Assembly (NCBI GenBank): GCA_900541865.1
Contig: UQLO01000050.1
Coordinates: 1-11,938, forward strand
Reading direction: 5' to 3'
DNA length: 11,938 bases
Origin: an uncultured Porphyromonadaceae bacterium
Lineage (GTDB): Bacteria; Bacteroidota; Bacteroidia; Bacteroidales; Muribaculaceae
Positions within the stretch are counted from its first letter, which is position 1; the number at the start of each line of letters is the position of its first letter. Shown in pieces: positions 1-7,663 of this stretch. The position numbers and the translations under genes are program-made. The notes beneath the pieces are model-generated. The model was not told the DNA's origin. It did no database searches and worked only from the letters and a program-made list of their open reading frames with translations.

Positions 1-90
1 CGCGGCTTGCGAGCTGGAAGCTCGCCCTCCTTGGGCCCTTTCGCGGCTTGCGAGCTGGAAGCTCGCCCTCCTTGGGCCTTTCGCGGCTCC
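1..90. repeat. Tandem 41-nt repeat with internal hairpins
   Basis: A unit beginning CGCGGCTTGC spans 1-41 and recurs at 42-81 with one base missing from a C run; a third copy starts at 82 and decays after about 8 nt. Each unit holds a perfect 6-bp hairpin (GCGAGC, loop TGGAA, GCTCGC; 9-25 and 50-66) and a weaker GCCC/GGGC hairpin just after it. The array is cut by the window edge, so the copy number is unknown. It lies beyond the rpsA terminator and is probably an intergenic palindromic repeat; I see no coding potential in it. Confidence 0.8.
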
Positions 91-152
91 CTATCTCAAT
101 TTTCCCGCAGGGGGAAACCGCTCCCAATTTCAATTATCTATTCCGGGATGCG

Positions 153-187
153 AAAAGGGTGCGCGGCCCGGAGGTGGCGCACCCTTT
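153..187 (-). terminator. Intrinsic terminator of rpsA
   Basis: Read on the minus strand, this is an 11-bp perfect stem (AAAGGGTGCGC pairing with GCGCACCCTTT, 177-187 with 154-164) around a 12-nt loop, ending in a short T run. It begins 31 nt after the rpsA stop codon, the normal place for a factor-independent terminator. The T run is only four long, so efficiency may be moderate. Confidence 0.75.
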
Positions 188-218
188 GTCGGTGTGTTAT
201 GGCTTATGGAGTGGGCTC

Positions 219-2000
219 TTATTTGGAGAGCTTCTCCTTGAGGGCTGCGAGAGCTTCGAGGTCGCCCAGTGTGGTCTTCTCCAGAGGAGTGGTCACTACG
301 GGAGCCTCTTCCTGCTTCTTGGGAGCGGCGGCGCGCTTGGCGCGGCGTTCCTGGTTCTTCTCAGCGCGAGCTTCGTCTTCGAAGATGCGGCTGTGGGAGA
401 GGATGATGCGCTTGCTGTCCTTGTTGAATTCGATTACCTTGAAGTTGAGCTTCTCGTCGACTTTGGCGGTGGTGCCGTCTTCCTTCACGAGGTGCTTGGG
501 AGTTGCGAAGCCCTCTACGCCGTAAGGCAGAGCTACGACAGCGCCCTTGTCGAGCATTTCGACGATGGTGCCTTCGTGGATGGAGCCGATGGTGAATACG
601 GTTTCGAATACGTCCCAGGGGTTCTCCTCGAGCTGCTTGTGGCCCAGAGAGAGACGACGGTTGTCCTTGTCGATCTGGAGCACCTCAACTTCGATGTCAG
701 CACCGATCTGGGTGAACTCGCTGGGGTGTTTGATTTTCTTGGTCCAGCTGAGGTCGGAGATGTGGATCAGACCGTCGACGCCTTCTTCGATTTCGACGAA
801 CACGCCGAAGTTGGTGAAGTTGCGCACCTTGGCGGTGTGGCGGCTGCCAATGGGATACTTGGTTTCGATGTTCTCCCAGGGATCGCTCTTGAGCTGCTTG
901 ATGCCGAGGCTCATCTTGCGGTCGTTGCGGTCGAGGGTGAGGATAACGGCTTCGATTTCGTCGCCTTCCTTGAGGAAGTCCTGAGCGGAGCGCAGGTGCT
1001 GGCTCCAGCTCATTTCGCTGACGTGGATGAGACCTTCGACGCCGGGAGCCACTTCGAGGAATGCGCCGTAGTCGGCCATTACCACTACGCGGCCCTTAAC
1101 CTTGTCGCCAACCTTGAGGTCGGGATCGAGGGCGTCCCAGGGATGGGGCTGGAGCTGCTTGAGACCGAGGGCGATGCGCTTCTTGTCGTTGTCGAAGTCG
1201 AGGATAACGACGTTGAGCTTCTGGTCGAGCTGAACGACTTCGCTGGGATGCTTGACGCGGCCCCAGCTGAGGTCGGTGATGTGGATGAGGCCGTCGACGC
1301 CGCCCAGGTCGATGAACACGCCGTAGGTGGTGATGTTCTTGACGGAGCCTTCGAGCACCTGACCCTTTTCGAGCTTGGAGATGATTTCGCGCTTCTGAGC
1401 TTCGAGCTCGGCTTCGATGAGGGCCTTGTGGGAAACGACCACGTTCTTGAATTCTTCGTTGATTTTAACGACCTTGAATTCCATGGTCTTGCCGACGAAT
1501 ACGTCGTAGTCGCGGATGGGCTTAACATCAATCTGGCTGCCGGGCAGGAATGCCTCGATGCCGAACACGTCGACAATCATGCCGCCTTTGGTGCGGCACT
1601 TGATGAAGCCCTTGATGATTTCGTTGTTTTCCAGGGCGGCATTGATGCGCTCCCAGCTGCGGCTTGCGCGCGCTTTCTTGTGGGAGAGAATCAGCTGACC
1701 CTTGCGGTCTTCCTGGTTCTCGATGAACACTTCCACCTTGTCGCCGACCTTGATGTCGGGATTGTAGCGGAATTCGCTCATGGGGATGATACCGTCCGAT
1801 TTGTAGTCGATGTTAACCACGGCCTCACGCTTGTTGAGGGCGATGATGGTACCTTCGATTACTTCTTTGTCTTTGATCGAGTTGAGGGACTCCTCATAGG
1901 CGTGGGCCAGCTCTTCGTGGCTGCGGCCGGTGGCGGTTTCGCCGTTTTCGTAGGCTTCCCAGTCAAAATCCTCGACCGGTGAATTTTTCAATTCGCTCAT
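219..2000 (-). CDS. rpsA: 30S ribosomal protein S1
   Basis: A 593-residue protein with six S1 (OB-fold RNA-binding) repeats at about residues 46-108, 126-191, 212-280, 297-367, 384-455 and 470-536. Domains 3-5 are canonical, with recurring G-V-D/E-G-L-I-H and S-L-G-x-K-Q-L motifs; domains 1, 2 and 6 are more divergent, as is usual for S1. An acidic leader (1-45) precedes them and an Ala/Lys/Glu-rich tail (537-593) follows. S1 binds mRNA on the small subunit and aids translation initiation. The length matches Bacteroidetes S1. The start at 2000 gives the typical MSELKNS opening and fits the promoter near 2075-2106. It is transcribed divergently from the outer-membrane gene at 2353 and ends at its own hairpin. 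Codon use is strongly biased, as expected of a ribosomal gene. Confidence 0.97.
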   Translation of the reverse strand: MSELKNSPVEDFDWEAYENGETATGRSHEELAHAYEESLNSIKDKEVIEGTIIALNKREAVVNIDYKSDGIIPMSEFRYNPDIKVGDKVEVFIENQEDRKGQLILSHKKARASRSWERINAALENNEIIKGFIKCRTKGGMIVDVFGIEAFLPGSQIDVKPIRDYDVFVGKTMEFKVVKINEEFKNVVVSHKALIEAELEAQKREIISKLEKGQVLEGSVKNITTYGVFIDLGGVDGLIHITDLSWGRVKHPSEVVQLDQKLNVVILDFDNDKKRIALGLKQLQPHPWDALDPDLKVGDKVKGRVVVMADYGAFLEVAPGVEGLIHVSEMSWSQHLRSAQDFLKEGDEIEAVILTLDRNDRKMSLGIKQLKSDPWENIETKYPIGSRHTAKVRNFTNFGVFVEIEEGVDGLIHISDLSWTKKIKHPSEFTQIGADIEVEVLQIDKDNRRLSLGHKQLEENPWDVFETVFTIGSIHEGTIVEMLDKGAVVALPYGVEGFATPKHLVKEDGTTAKVDEKLNFKVIEFNKDSKRIILSHSRIFEDEARAEKNQERRAKRAAAPKKQEEAPVVTTPLEKTTLGDLEALAALKEKLSK

Positions 2001-2074
2001 TTAATGTGTTAATAATAAGGTTAATTACAGACGCATCGCAACGGGCGCCCACCGGCGTCCGCTCCTTTGCGCCG

Positions 2075-2106
2075 CAAAGATACAACATAATTTCCACTCC
2101 CACAAA
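2075..2106 (-). promoter_or_regulatory. Bacteroidetes-type promoter of rpsA
   Basis: On the minus strand the -7 element TATCTTTG (2075-2082) matches TAnnTTTG exactly, and a TTTG -33 element (2103-2106) lies upstream across a 20-nt spacer. This is the known primary-sigma promoter form in Bacteroidetes. Transcription would begin near 2068-2071, giving a leader of about 70 nt. The leader is GC-rich near its 5' end (2041-2065) and AT-rich before the start codon, with no Shine-Dalgarno sequence. Confidence 0.8.
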
Positions 2107-2245
2107 TATTTTTGCACCCGGCAACGGCAAAAAAACAAAAAAATCTCAGACAGAAATCTGCAGCTGATTCCGCACAAGATTCCAATACTCACCACATCAA
2201 ATTTTATCAAAATAGCACTGAAGTTCTAAAAAAATCCCAAAAAGC

Positions 2246-2276
2246 TTGTATTATTTTAAAATTATACTTATTTTTG
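2246..2276 (+). promoter_or_regulatory. Bacteroidetes-type promoter of the barrel gene
   Basis: TATTTTTG at 2269-2276 matches the -7 consensus TAnnTTTG exactly. A TTG at 2246-2248 sits 20 nt upstream, the usual spacing for the -33 element. The predicted start of transcription, near 2280-2284, leaves a leader of about 70 nt before the ATG at 2353. Confidence 0.7.
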
Positions 2277-2352
2277 CAACTCATCGAGGCGCATTAGCTG
2301 TCTTGATTAAAATCATTTCCCATTTTTTTACCCAAAAATACTGTCGGTTCTT

Positions 2353-4296
2353 ATGGGTAGAAGACTATTTATTATCGGGTATTTCCTATTGGCCGTGTTC
2401 TGCGTTTCCAGCGGACAAGACTCATTGAGTGTTGACACTGCTGCAACTCAATTGCGGGAAGTGGTTGTAGAGGGGCGTCGTGCTTGGGTCGACAACAATC
2501 GTATGGTGTTTGTGCCGGATCGCTATGAGAAAAAATTCTCCAATAGTCCTTTTACGCTCATCAATGAGATGAATCTGCCGGAAATAACAGCGACCGACGA
2601 CCAAATTTTCAGTCGTACCGGCCCAGTGGATATTTACATCAATGGACAGCAAGCGTCGAAAACTGACTTGTCGGTGTTTTTGCCAAAAGACGTTGTCCGA
2701 GTAGAATATATTGAAAATCCTCGCGCGGCCGGCTATGGAGGTGCTTCGGCGGTTATTAACTTTGTGATGAGAACCTACATTGTTGGAGGTCTGACCAAAA
2801 TATCTGCGGACCAGACTATACGCAATAATGGCAATTATGGCGCCGCTGCCAAATTGGTTTACAAAAAAATGACTTATGGCCTGTCTCTTACAGGAGGCTA
2901 TGACCGCAATCCGGACTTTTGCAACATTACCGACGAAACCTTCCGAGATGTTTTCTTTGACGGTGTTAAAAATCAAGAAATCACCAAAACGGCAACGGAA
3001 AAGTGGGGCAAGCGCAGCCAGATGTTTGGAGCTGTCTTTGATTGTACTTTCAAGACTACGGATTTTTACTGCACCCACAGCGCATCTTTCTCGAACAGAA
3101 TAAATCCGGGATACGAAATTTATAGTTCGGAGGATTGGTCTCCCGATATTTTCAAATCAACCCATTCTGCATCTCATCTGTCTAACCGCCTCACCATAGC
3201 TTCGCTGAGTGGATTGTACAATTGGAGTATCACCCCAAAGTGGCTTCTGCGGGCTACTTGGGACTATATGAGATGGGATGAGCGAAACACGTCTTCCTCA
3301 AGGATCGGAGACCGACAGGACATTTATTCAACGGGCCGGGAAAAGTCCGATGATTTTAAGATGAATCTCGTAGTCCACACCCAACGCAAAAAATGGACTC
3401 TGGGGCTATATCTTTCTCCTTCGTTCAGAATTTCAGAAGTGGTTTATGCCGGCTCGTCCGCACAATTACAAAAGCAGACAAGAGCACATCTGAACGCCGA
3501 TATCAGATGGTTTATGCAGTTCTCGCCTCAGTTATTTATGCTGTTGAAACCCGGCATCTACAGCGATATCAGAAAAACGCCCGGACTGCCGACCGAATCT
3601 CATGTCGAGCCTCGTGCAAATCTGGATATTTATTGGTATGCCTCACCGACTGTGTCGGCAATGTTCTCGGGGAGTCATTACATTAACTCTGGGGGCGGCG
3701 TTACCACTCCGGCATTGGTGAAGGTTTCGGACTTTGTGTGGATGGAGGGCAATCCTGAAATCAAAAACAAGCCACACACCAACTTGTATGCGAACGTTGC
3801 ATGGTTCCCATGGACAAGAACAACTTTTTCTATAAACGCAAGGTACTACCACGAGCGCAACCAGGACTACGAAACATATTTCCCCGCTCCGGAAGAACTT
3901 GGCGGGGTGATATTGAAACGACTTAATGCCCCATCTTTTTCAACAGCCTCAATCGGGGCAAGTGTCAAACAGACTTTAATGGGTGGCCGCATTTCGCTCA
4001 ACGCCGGTGCCGACTACAAACGCACCGACACAAAAGTCGAGGAAAGGCCCTTCCTTAATGCTTTTTCTTACAATGGTTCGGCAAGTTTCCGGACAGGTAA
4101 TTTCAGCTTTAACGTGTCATATCGTTCACCGGCAAAATATCTTTATGCGGCCGGCTACGGTCTCATAAAAGAAAAACAGGGAAACCTCAGCGCGACCGTC
4201 ACTTACAGCTGCGGAAACTTCTTCCTGTCGGCCAAGGTCAACGACATGATGTGTACACACCGCATTGTCCGGGATTATTTTGCCTCTCGGACATAA
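2353..4296 (+). CDS. Outer-membrane beta-barrel protein (TonB-receptor-like), truncated by an in-frame stop
   Basis: A 647-residue protein with a signal peptide (MGRRLF, then a hydrophobic run to about residue 20; cleavage probably near SSG/QD). A plug-like region follows at about 33-141, with the motifs LREVVVEG, GPVDIYINGQ, DVVRVEYIENPRAAGYGG and AVINFVM. The rest is aromatic-rich alternating strands typical of a large outer-membrane barrel. It resembles the Bacteroidetes outer-membrane beta-barrel family related to TonB-dependent receptors. There is no carboxypeptidase-like N-terminal domain and no SusD-like partner nearby, so its ligand is unknown. It is transcribed alone, between its own promoter and terminator. 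The TAA at 4294-4296 removes the last strand, which the same frame still encodes beyond it (see 4297-4446), so the product is unlikely to fold normally. Its base composition is more AT-rich than its neighbours, suggesting transfer or low expression. Confidence 0.8.
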   Translation: MGRRLFIIGYFLLAVFCVSSGQDSLSVDTAATQLREVVVEGRRAWVDNNRMVFVPDRYEKKFSNSPFTLINEMNLPEITATDDQIFSRTGPVDIYINGQQASKTDLSVFLPKDVVRVEYIENPRAAGYGGASAVINFVMRTYIVGGLTKISADQTIRNNGNYGAAAKLVYKKMTYGLSLTGGYDRNPDFCNITDETFRDVFFDGVKNQEITKTATEKWGKRSQMFGAVFDCTFKTTDFYCTHSASFSNRINPGYEIYSSEDWSPDIFKSTHSASHLSNRLTIASLSGLYNWSITPKWLLRATWDYMRWDERNTSSSRIGDRQDIYSTGREKSDDFKMNLVVHTQRKKWTLGLYLSPSFRISEVVYAGSSAQLQKQTRAHLNADIRWFMQFSPQLFMLLKPGIYSDIRKTPGLPTESHVEPRANLDIYWYASPTVSAMFSGSHYINSGGGVTTPALVKVSDFVWMEGNPEIKNKPHTNLYANVAWFPWTRTTFSINARYYHERNQDYETYFPAPEELGGVILKRLNAPSFSTASIGASVKQTLMGGRISLNAGADYKRTDTKVEERPFLNAFSYNGSASFRTGNFSFNVSYRSPAKYLYAAGYGLIKEKQGNLSATVTYSCGNFFLSAKVNDMMCTHRIVRDYFASRT

Positions 4297-4446
4297 ACAA
4301 ACAATACCGAACACTGGAATCTCGGACGCTCGGTGACTCTGACCGCATCCTACACCTTTGGCTACGGAAAGAAGATAGATCCGGCCATCGACATTGAGCA
4401 ACCCGGTGTTTCGGGCGAGTCCGGAATACTCGGAATTCGCCGGTAA
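4297..4446 (+). pseudogene. Severed C-terminal end of the barrel gene
   Basis: Directly after the TAA at 4294-4296, and in the same frame, 49 further sense codons run to a second TAA at 4444-4446. They encode a stretch containing GRSVTLTASYTFGYGKKID, which looks like the closing strand of this outer-membrane barrel family. The terminator hairpin starts 18 nt after this second stop, so 4446 is most likely the ancestral end. The intact protein would have been 697 residues. A real nonsense mutation or a base-call error would look the same here. Confidence 0.8.
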
Positions 4447-4464
4447 ACCCAATTTATTTCCCTC

Positions 4465-4507
4465 CGACGGCCTCTGTAGGATGTTCCTGCGGGGGTCGTG
4501 TTTTTTT
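4465..4507 (+). terminator. Probable intrinsic terminator of the barrel gene
   Basis: A long imperfect hairpin pairs CGAC (4465-4468) with GTCG (4495-4498), CCTC with GGGG, and GTAGGA with TCCTGC around a TGT loop, with small bulges. It is followed by TG and seven T residues (4501-4507). It separates the barrel gene from the operon that starts at 4730. Confidence 0.6.
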
Positions 4508-4729
4508 GCCTTTATGGCTCAAACTTTTATGTGGTACCCAATGTTTTAATTGAGTAACGTAATTATGCCCGATGCGGCAATCATCTCCTCCCATAAAATG
4601 GTCCGATTTGGCTGACGATACACATAGTTACCGCTACCGGCGCACAAACCCTTTGGAGAAGGCGCGCGGAATAAAGTGTTAATCCACATACAATTAATAA
4701 TACACGCATTCAACCAAACAACAGCCTCT
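4508..4729 (+). promoter_or_regulatory. Upstream region of the porin operon
   Basis: These 222 nt follow a terminator and precede the first operon gene, so a promoter is expected. TTTG occurs at 4607-4610 and 4652-4655, but neither has a TAnnTTTG partner at the usual 19-21 nt. The promoter may be degenerate or need an activator or another sigma factor. The last ~50 nt before the ATG are A-rich and lack a Shine-Dalgarno sequence, as usual in this phylum. Confidence 0.4.
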
Positions 4730-6079
4730 ATGAAACGGACTCTACTCTCTTTCTGCGCCGTGTTCGCGCTGGGTACTTTCCTCGGGATGGGCGCCGAGCC
4801 TTCCGACACCACCCTGGCGCCCGGCACTGACTCCGGTAATCCTATCGAATTCCGCCGAACCACACCCGAAGTGCGGCGTATCCTCAAGCGCGGCCGCGTC
4901 GAAAAGCGCCGGGCCGTGGCCGAAGCCCCAAACTTCGTCATAAAGACTCGCGACAATAACTTCGTGATGGCCATCGGCGGCCAAATCAATCCCATTCTCG
5001 GTTTTGACATCGGCAACAATCTCTACAAGCAGTCGGGAGCCGGTATCAGCTTCGTTACGGCCGATATTCCCGTTCCCGCAACGCCGGGACACAAAGGCGA
5101 CTTCTACATCAACCCCATCAACGGCTTCCTCGACGTGCAGATTACCGGCCTGGCCGGAACGCCCAACGAAATCACCGGCTATATCAAGGCCGGCACCGAC
5201 GGCATAACCTCCAGCCTGGTGCTCCAGCGCGCATACATCACATACCGCCGGTTCCAGGCCGGTATGCAGCTCACCCTGCTGCAGGACGACTATGCCTGCC
5301 AGCCCCCCACAATCGACCCCGAAGGCCCCTCCGGTTGCGTTTCTACCGTGGCCTATGAAATAGCATACCGATCCAAGAGTTATGACGGCTTCCGCTTCGC
5401 CGCCGCTCTCGACATGCCCACCTACTACAGCTCCAACGGCTACTACCGGGGCCATGACTTCCCCAAGTACGACAATCGTCAGGTCGACATCTCCTCCGAG
5501 CAGTTCATTCCCGACATTCCCGCCTGGGTCGAATACTCCTTCTCGCAGTGGAACCGCGTGCGCCTCAGCGGCATGCTCCGCAACTTCCACTACCGCGACG
5601 TCGTTGCCAACAAGACGCGCTACACTCCCGGTTGGGCCGTGATGCTTTCGGGCAACCTCTCGCCGGTGAAGCAGCTCATTTTCTACTACCAGTTCGCCTA
5701 CGGCAAGGGCGTCGGAGCCTATCTTCAGGACCTGGCCGGAAAGAACTTCTCCTTCACTCCGGACAACGCCGAGCCCGGCCGCATGAAAGCCAACGCAATG
5801 ATGGGCGCAAACATCGGCGTAAGCTTCAATCCAACCAAGAAACTGCAGTTCAACGCAATGTTCTCCGAAAGCCGTATATGGGGCGTCAAGGACTACGCCA
5901 CTGCGCCCGACTCCGGCTGCAACTACAAGTATGCCCTCTACGGCGCCGTGAACTGTTTCTACAACATCACCCCTTACCTCCAGTGGGGCATCGAATACCT
6001 CTGGGGCCACAAGCAGACCTGGAACATGGGAGGCGCTCACGACAACCGCATCCAGACCCAGATCGCTTTCTCATTCTGA
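4730..6079 (+). CDS. Outer-membrane porin, possibly DcaP-like
   Basis: A 449-residue protein starting at MKRTLLSF. This start is preferred to an in-frame ATG 54 nt upstream because it places a clean signal peptide (about residues 1-22, cleavage near GMGA/EP) at the N-terminus. A very basic segment follows (42-61, ten Arg/Lys). From about residue 68 the chain alternates polar and aromatic/aliphatic residues in short strands with Gly/Asn-rich turns, and it ends in Ser-Phe, the terminal aromatic recognised by the outer-membrane assembly machinery. Order and size resemble the DcaP-type porins, which pass small, often anionic, molecules; that family assignment is tentative, while the barrel call is firmer. 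It is the first gene of the four-gene operon, 51 nt before the MFS gene, so it probably supplies that pathway with substrate. I found no clean promoter match in 4508-4729. Confidence 0.75.
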   Translation: MKRTLLSFCAVFALGTFLGMGAEPSDTTLAPGTDSGNPIEFRRTTPEVRRILKRGRVEKRRAVAEAPNFVIKTRDNNFVMAIGGQINPILGFDIGNNLYKQSGAGISFVTADIPVPATPGHKGDFYINPINGFLDVQITGLAGTPNEITGYIKAGTDGITSSLVLQRAYITYRRFQAGMQLTLLQDDYACQPPTIDPEGPSGCVSTVAYEIAYRSKSYDGFRFAAALDMPTYYSSNGYYRGHDFPKYDNRQVDISSEQFIPDIPAWVEYSFSQWNRVRLSGMLRNFHYRDVVANKTRYTPGWAVMLSGNLSPVKQLIFYYQFAYGKGVGAYLQDLAGKNFSFTPDNAEPGRMKANAMMGANIGVSFNPTKKLQFNAMFSESRIWGVKDYATAPDSGCNYKYALYGAVNCFYNITPYLQWGIEYLWGHKQTWNMGGAHDNRIQTQIAFSF

Positions 6080-6130
6080 CATAAAAAATATCAACCTTCT
6101 TTAATATCCACCTTCTAAATTCCAAAACTC

Positions 6131-7615
6131 ATGTCCGGCATTTCTACTGGCTATGGCACTTCCAAGTTGCCGCTTTGGGCGGTGGTGAACCTGTATATCA
6201 TCTTCATCTGCACCTCCATACCGGGACTGGCCATCTCTCCTATCATGGGCGACCTCACCCGCATCTTCCCCGGGACGAGTCAGCTCGAGACTCAGTTCCT
6301 TACGCTGGGTCCTAACATTGCCGCCATTCCTTTCGTCTTCCTTGGCGGCTGGATCGGCACCCGCTTCAACAACATGAAGCTTCTGAACTGGACCTGCCTC
6401 TTCTACGGCATCGGCGGCGCGGCCTTCTTCATCGCGCCAAACATGATTACCCTGATTATCCTCAGCTTCGCCATCGGCATTGCCGCCGGCATCATGTCGC
6501 CTCTGGCCAGCGCCTTCATCGCCGACCTCTTCAACGGCAAACAGCGCACCGAGCAGTACGGCTACACCTCTGCCGTGCTCAACCTCGTCCTGATGGGCTG
6601 TACAATCGCTACCGGCTACCTCGCAAAAATTTCCTGGCGTCTGCCTTTCTTCATCTACCTGCTGCCCTTCGTGCCGCTCTTCTTTGCAGCCAAGTTCAAG
6701 AAATACATCAAGGAGCCGGTTTCCATCCGCTCCAACGACGCAGCCAAAATCAAAGCCCCCAAGGTGAAGTATAAATTCAGCGAAAACGTCAATATGCCTA
6801 TGCTCATCCGCTACTGCGCATATTACTTCTTCATCACCCTGGTAATCGCTGCCATCAGCCTTTACATTCCTTTCCGCTACACCAACTCCGCTACCGCCGG
6901 CGACCTCACCTCGATTCTTTTCCTGGGCATCATGGCCTCCGGTTTCAGCCTTAACTTCGCACTGAAGTTCCTGCGACGCAACGTTGCCTTGCTCGTTATG
7001 CTCTTCATCCTGATCGGCTTCATACTGATGACCATCTCCAACGAGGCTGTTATCGTCGGCATCGGCATCCTGCTCGCTTCCTACTTCTACGGCGTAGCCC
7101 AGCCTTACTACTACGACCGTCTTTCGATCGTCTCCACCCGCGTGGCCCTGACCCTTACAATGGCCTGGTTCGCCGTTATGGACTCCATCGGCAACGTCGT
7201 GGCTCCCTTTGTCATCGACGCCATCGCCAAAATTTTCCACAGCTCGACTTCGGCTCATCCACTGATGGCCTTCAAGATTTGCATGTACATGAGCTTCATC
7301 GCCCTCATCGTCGTTATAATCCGCTCCGTCATCGTCGCTGCCAAGCGTCATGACCACAAAGACGACAACGAACCGCAAAAACTGGGCGATTCCGTAAACC
7401 CCATGCCCGCCGCAAGCGTTGGTACTCAGAGTCAGACAGTAGCCGCAACCGCCGCAAAAGCCGAGGAAGTAGCCCAGAAAGCCGAGCAGACCGCCGCTAA
7501 GGCCGAAGCCGTAGCTTCCGAAGCCGAGTCCGTGGCACAGAAGGTGGAAGACACAGCCATCAAAGCCGAAGACCAACTCAAAGGCAACAATACAACTCCG
7601 GGCAACGGCAAATAA
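6131..7615 (+). CDS. Major facilitator superfamily transporter with heptad-repeat tail
   Basis: A 494-residue inner-membrane protein with about twelve hydrophobic segments (roughly 14-35, 55-75, 84-103, 105-128, 145-165, 171-188, 226-248, 258-280, 284-302, 305-325, 340-362, 378-400). GGWIGTRFNNMKLL (72-85), between segments 2 and 3, is a recognisable version of MFS motif A. The Lys-rich loop at 189-218 is placed in the cytoplasm by the positive-inside rule, as is the C-terminus. After segment 12 a hydrophilic linker leads into six 7-residue repeats of the form x-K-A-E-x-x-A (442-483), a likely coiled coil unusual for the family. The gene lies 51 nt after the porin and 48 nt before the first hydrolase, all in one direction, so it probably imports the hydrolase substrate. 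Export of a product is the alternative. The substrate is not evident. Confidence 0.88.
   Translation: MSGISTGYGTSKLPLWAVVNLYIIFICTSIPGLAISPIMGDLTRIFPGTSQLETQFLTLGPNIAAIPFVFLGGWIGTRFNNMKLLNWTCLFYGIGGAAFFIAPNMITLIILSFAIGIAAGIMSPLASAFIADLFNGKQRTEQYGYTSAVLNLVLMGCTIATGYLAKISWRLPFFIYLLPFVPLFFAAKFKKYIKEPVSIRSNDAAKIKAPKVKYKFSENVNMPMLIRYCAYYFFITLVIAAISLYIPFRYTNSATAGDLTSILFLGIMASGFSLNFALKFLRRNVALLVMLFILIGFILMTISNEAVIVGIGILLASYFYGVAQPYYYDRLSIVSTRVALTLTMAWFAVMDSIGNVVAPFVIDAIAKIFHSSTSAHPLMAFKICMYMSFIALIVVIIRSVIVAAKRHDHKDDNEPQKLGDSVNPMPAASVGTQSQTVAATAAKAEEVAQKAEQTAAKAEAVASEAESVAQKVEDTAIKAEDQLKGNNTTPGNGK
7454..7579 (+). repeat. Six coding heptad repeats in the MFS tail
   Basis: Six consecutive 21-nt units encode AKAEEVA, QKAEQTA, AKAEAVA, SEAESVA, QKVEDTA and IKAEDQL. 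The Ala and Glu positions are regular, giving an amphipathic helix suited to coiled-coil pairing. The DNA units have diverged from each other, so slippage is not obviously recent. Confidence 0.85.
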
Positions 7616-7663
7616 ATCAACTGCCCCTCAGGTATAAAAAACTCTCCCTAAAGGTTTATAATC

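Larger units (their letters stand above)
2001..2352. other. Divergent intergenic region
   Basis: This 352-nt AT-rich stretch separates the diverging rpsA and outer-membrane barrel genes. It holds the two promoters listed separately. The centre (about 2107-2240) is A/T-rich, with A runs at 2130-2142 and 2229-2234. I see no convincing small ORF or RNA gene in it; the short ORFs here have no family resemblance. Confidence 0.7.

Noticed and set aside
48..1982. A 644-codon plus-strand ORF covering all of rpsA
   Set aside because: It is antisense to a clear S1 gene, its sequence is an Asp/Val/Glu-rich mirror of S1 codons, and it shows no domain; it results from rpsA codon bias.
4652..4679. A TTTG plus TAAAGTGT pair as the operon promoter
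   Set aside because: The spacer is only 16 nt and the second element misses three of the six fixed bases of TAnnTTTG.
4742..6040. A 432-codon minus-strand ORF opposite the porin
   Set aside because: Opposite a barrel protein with a signal peptide and terminal Phe; the ORF has no recognisable start region or motif.
6101..7576. A 491-codon minus-strand ORF opposite the MFS gene
   Set aside because: Gly/Asp/His-rich low-information sequence, with no membrane or catalytic pattern, opposite a well-supported transporter.
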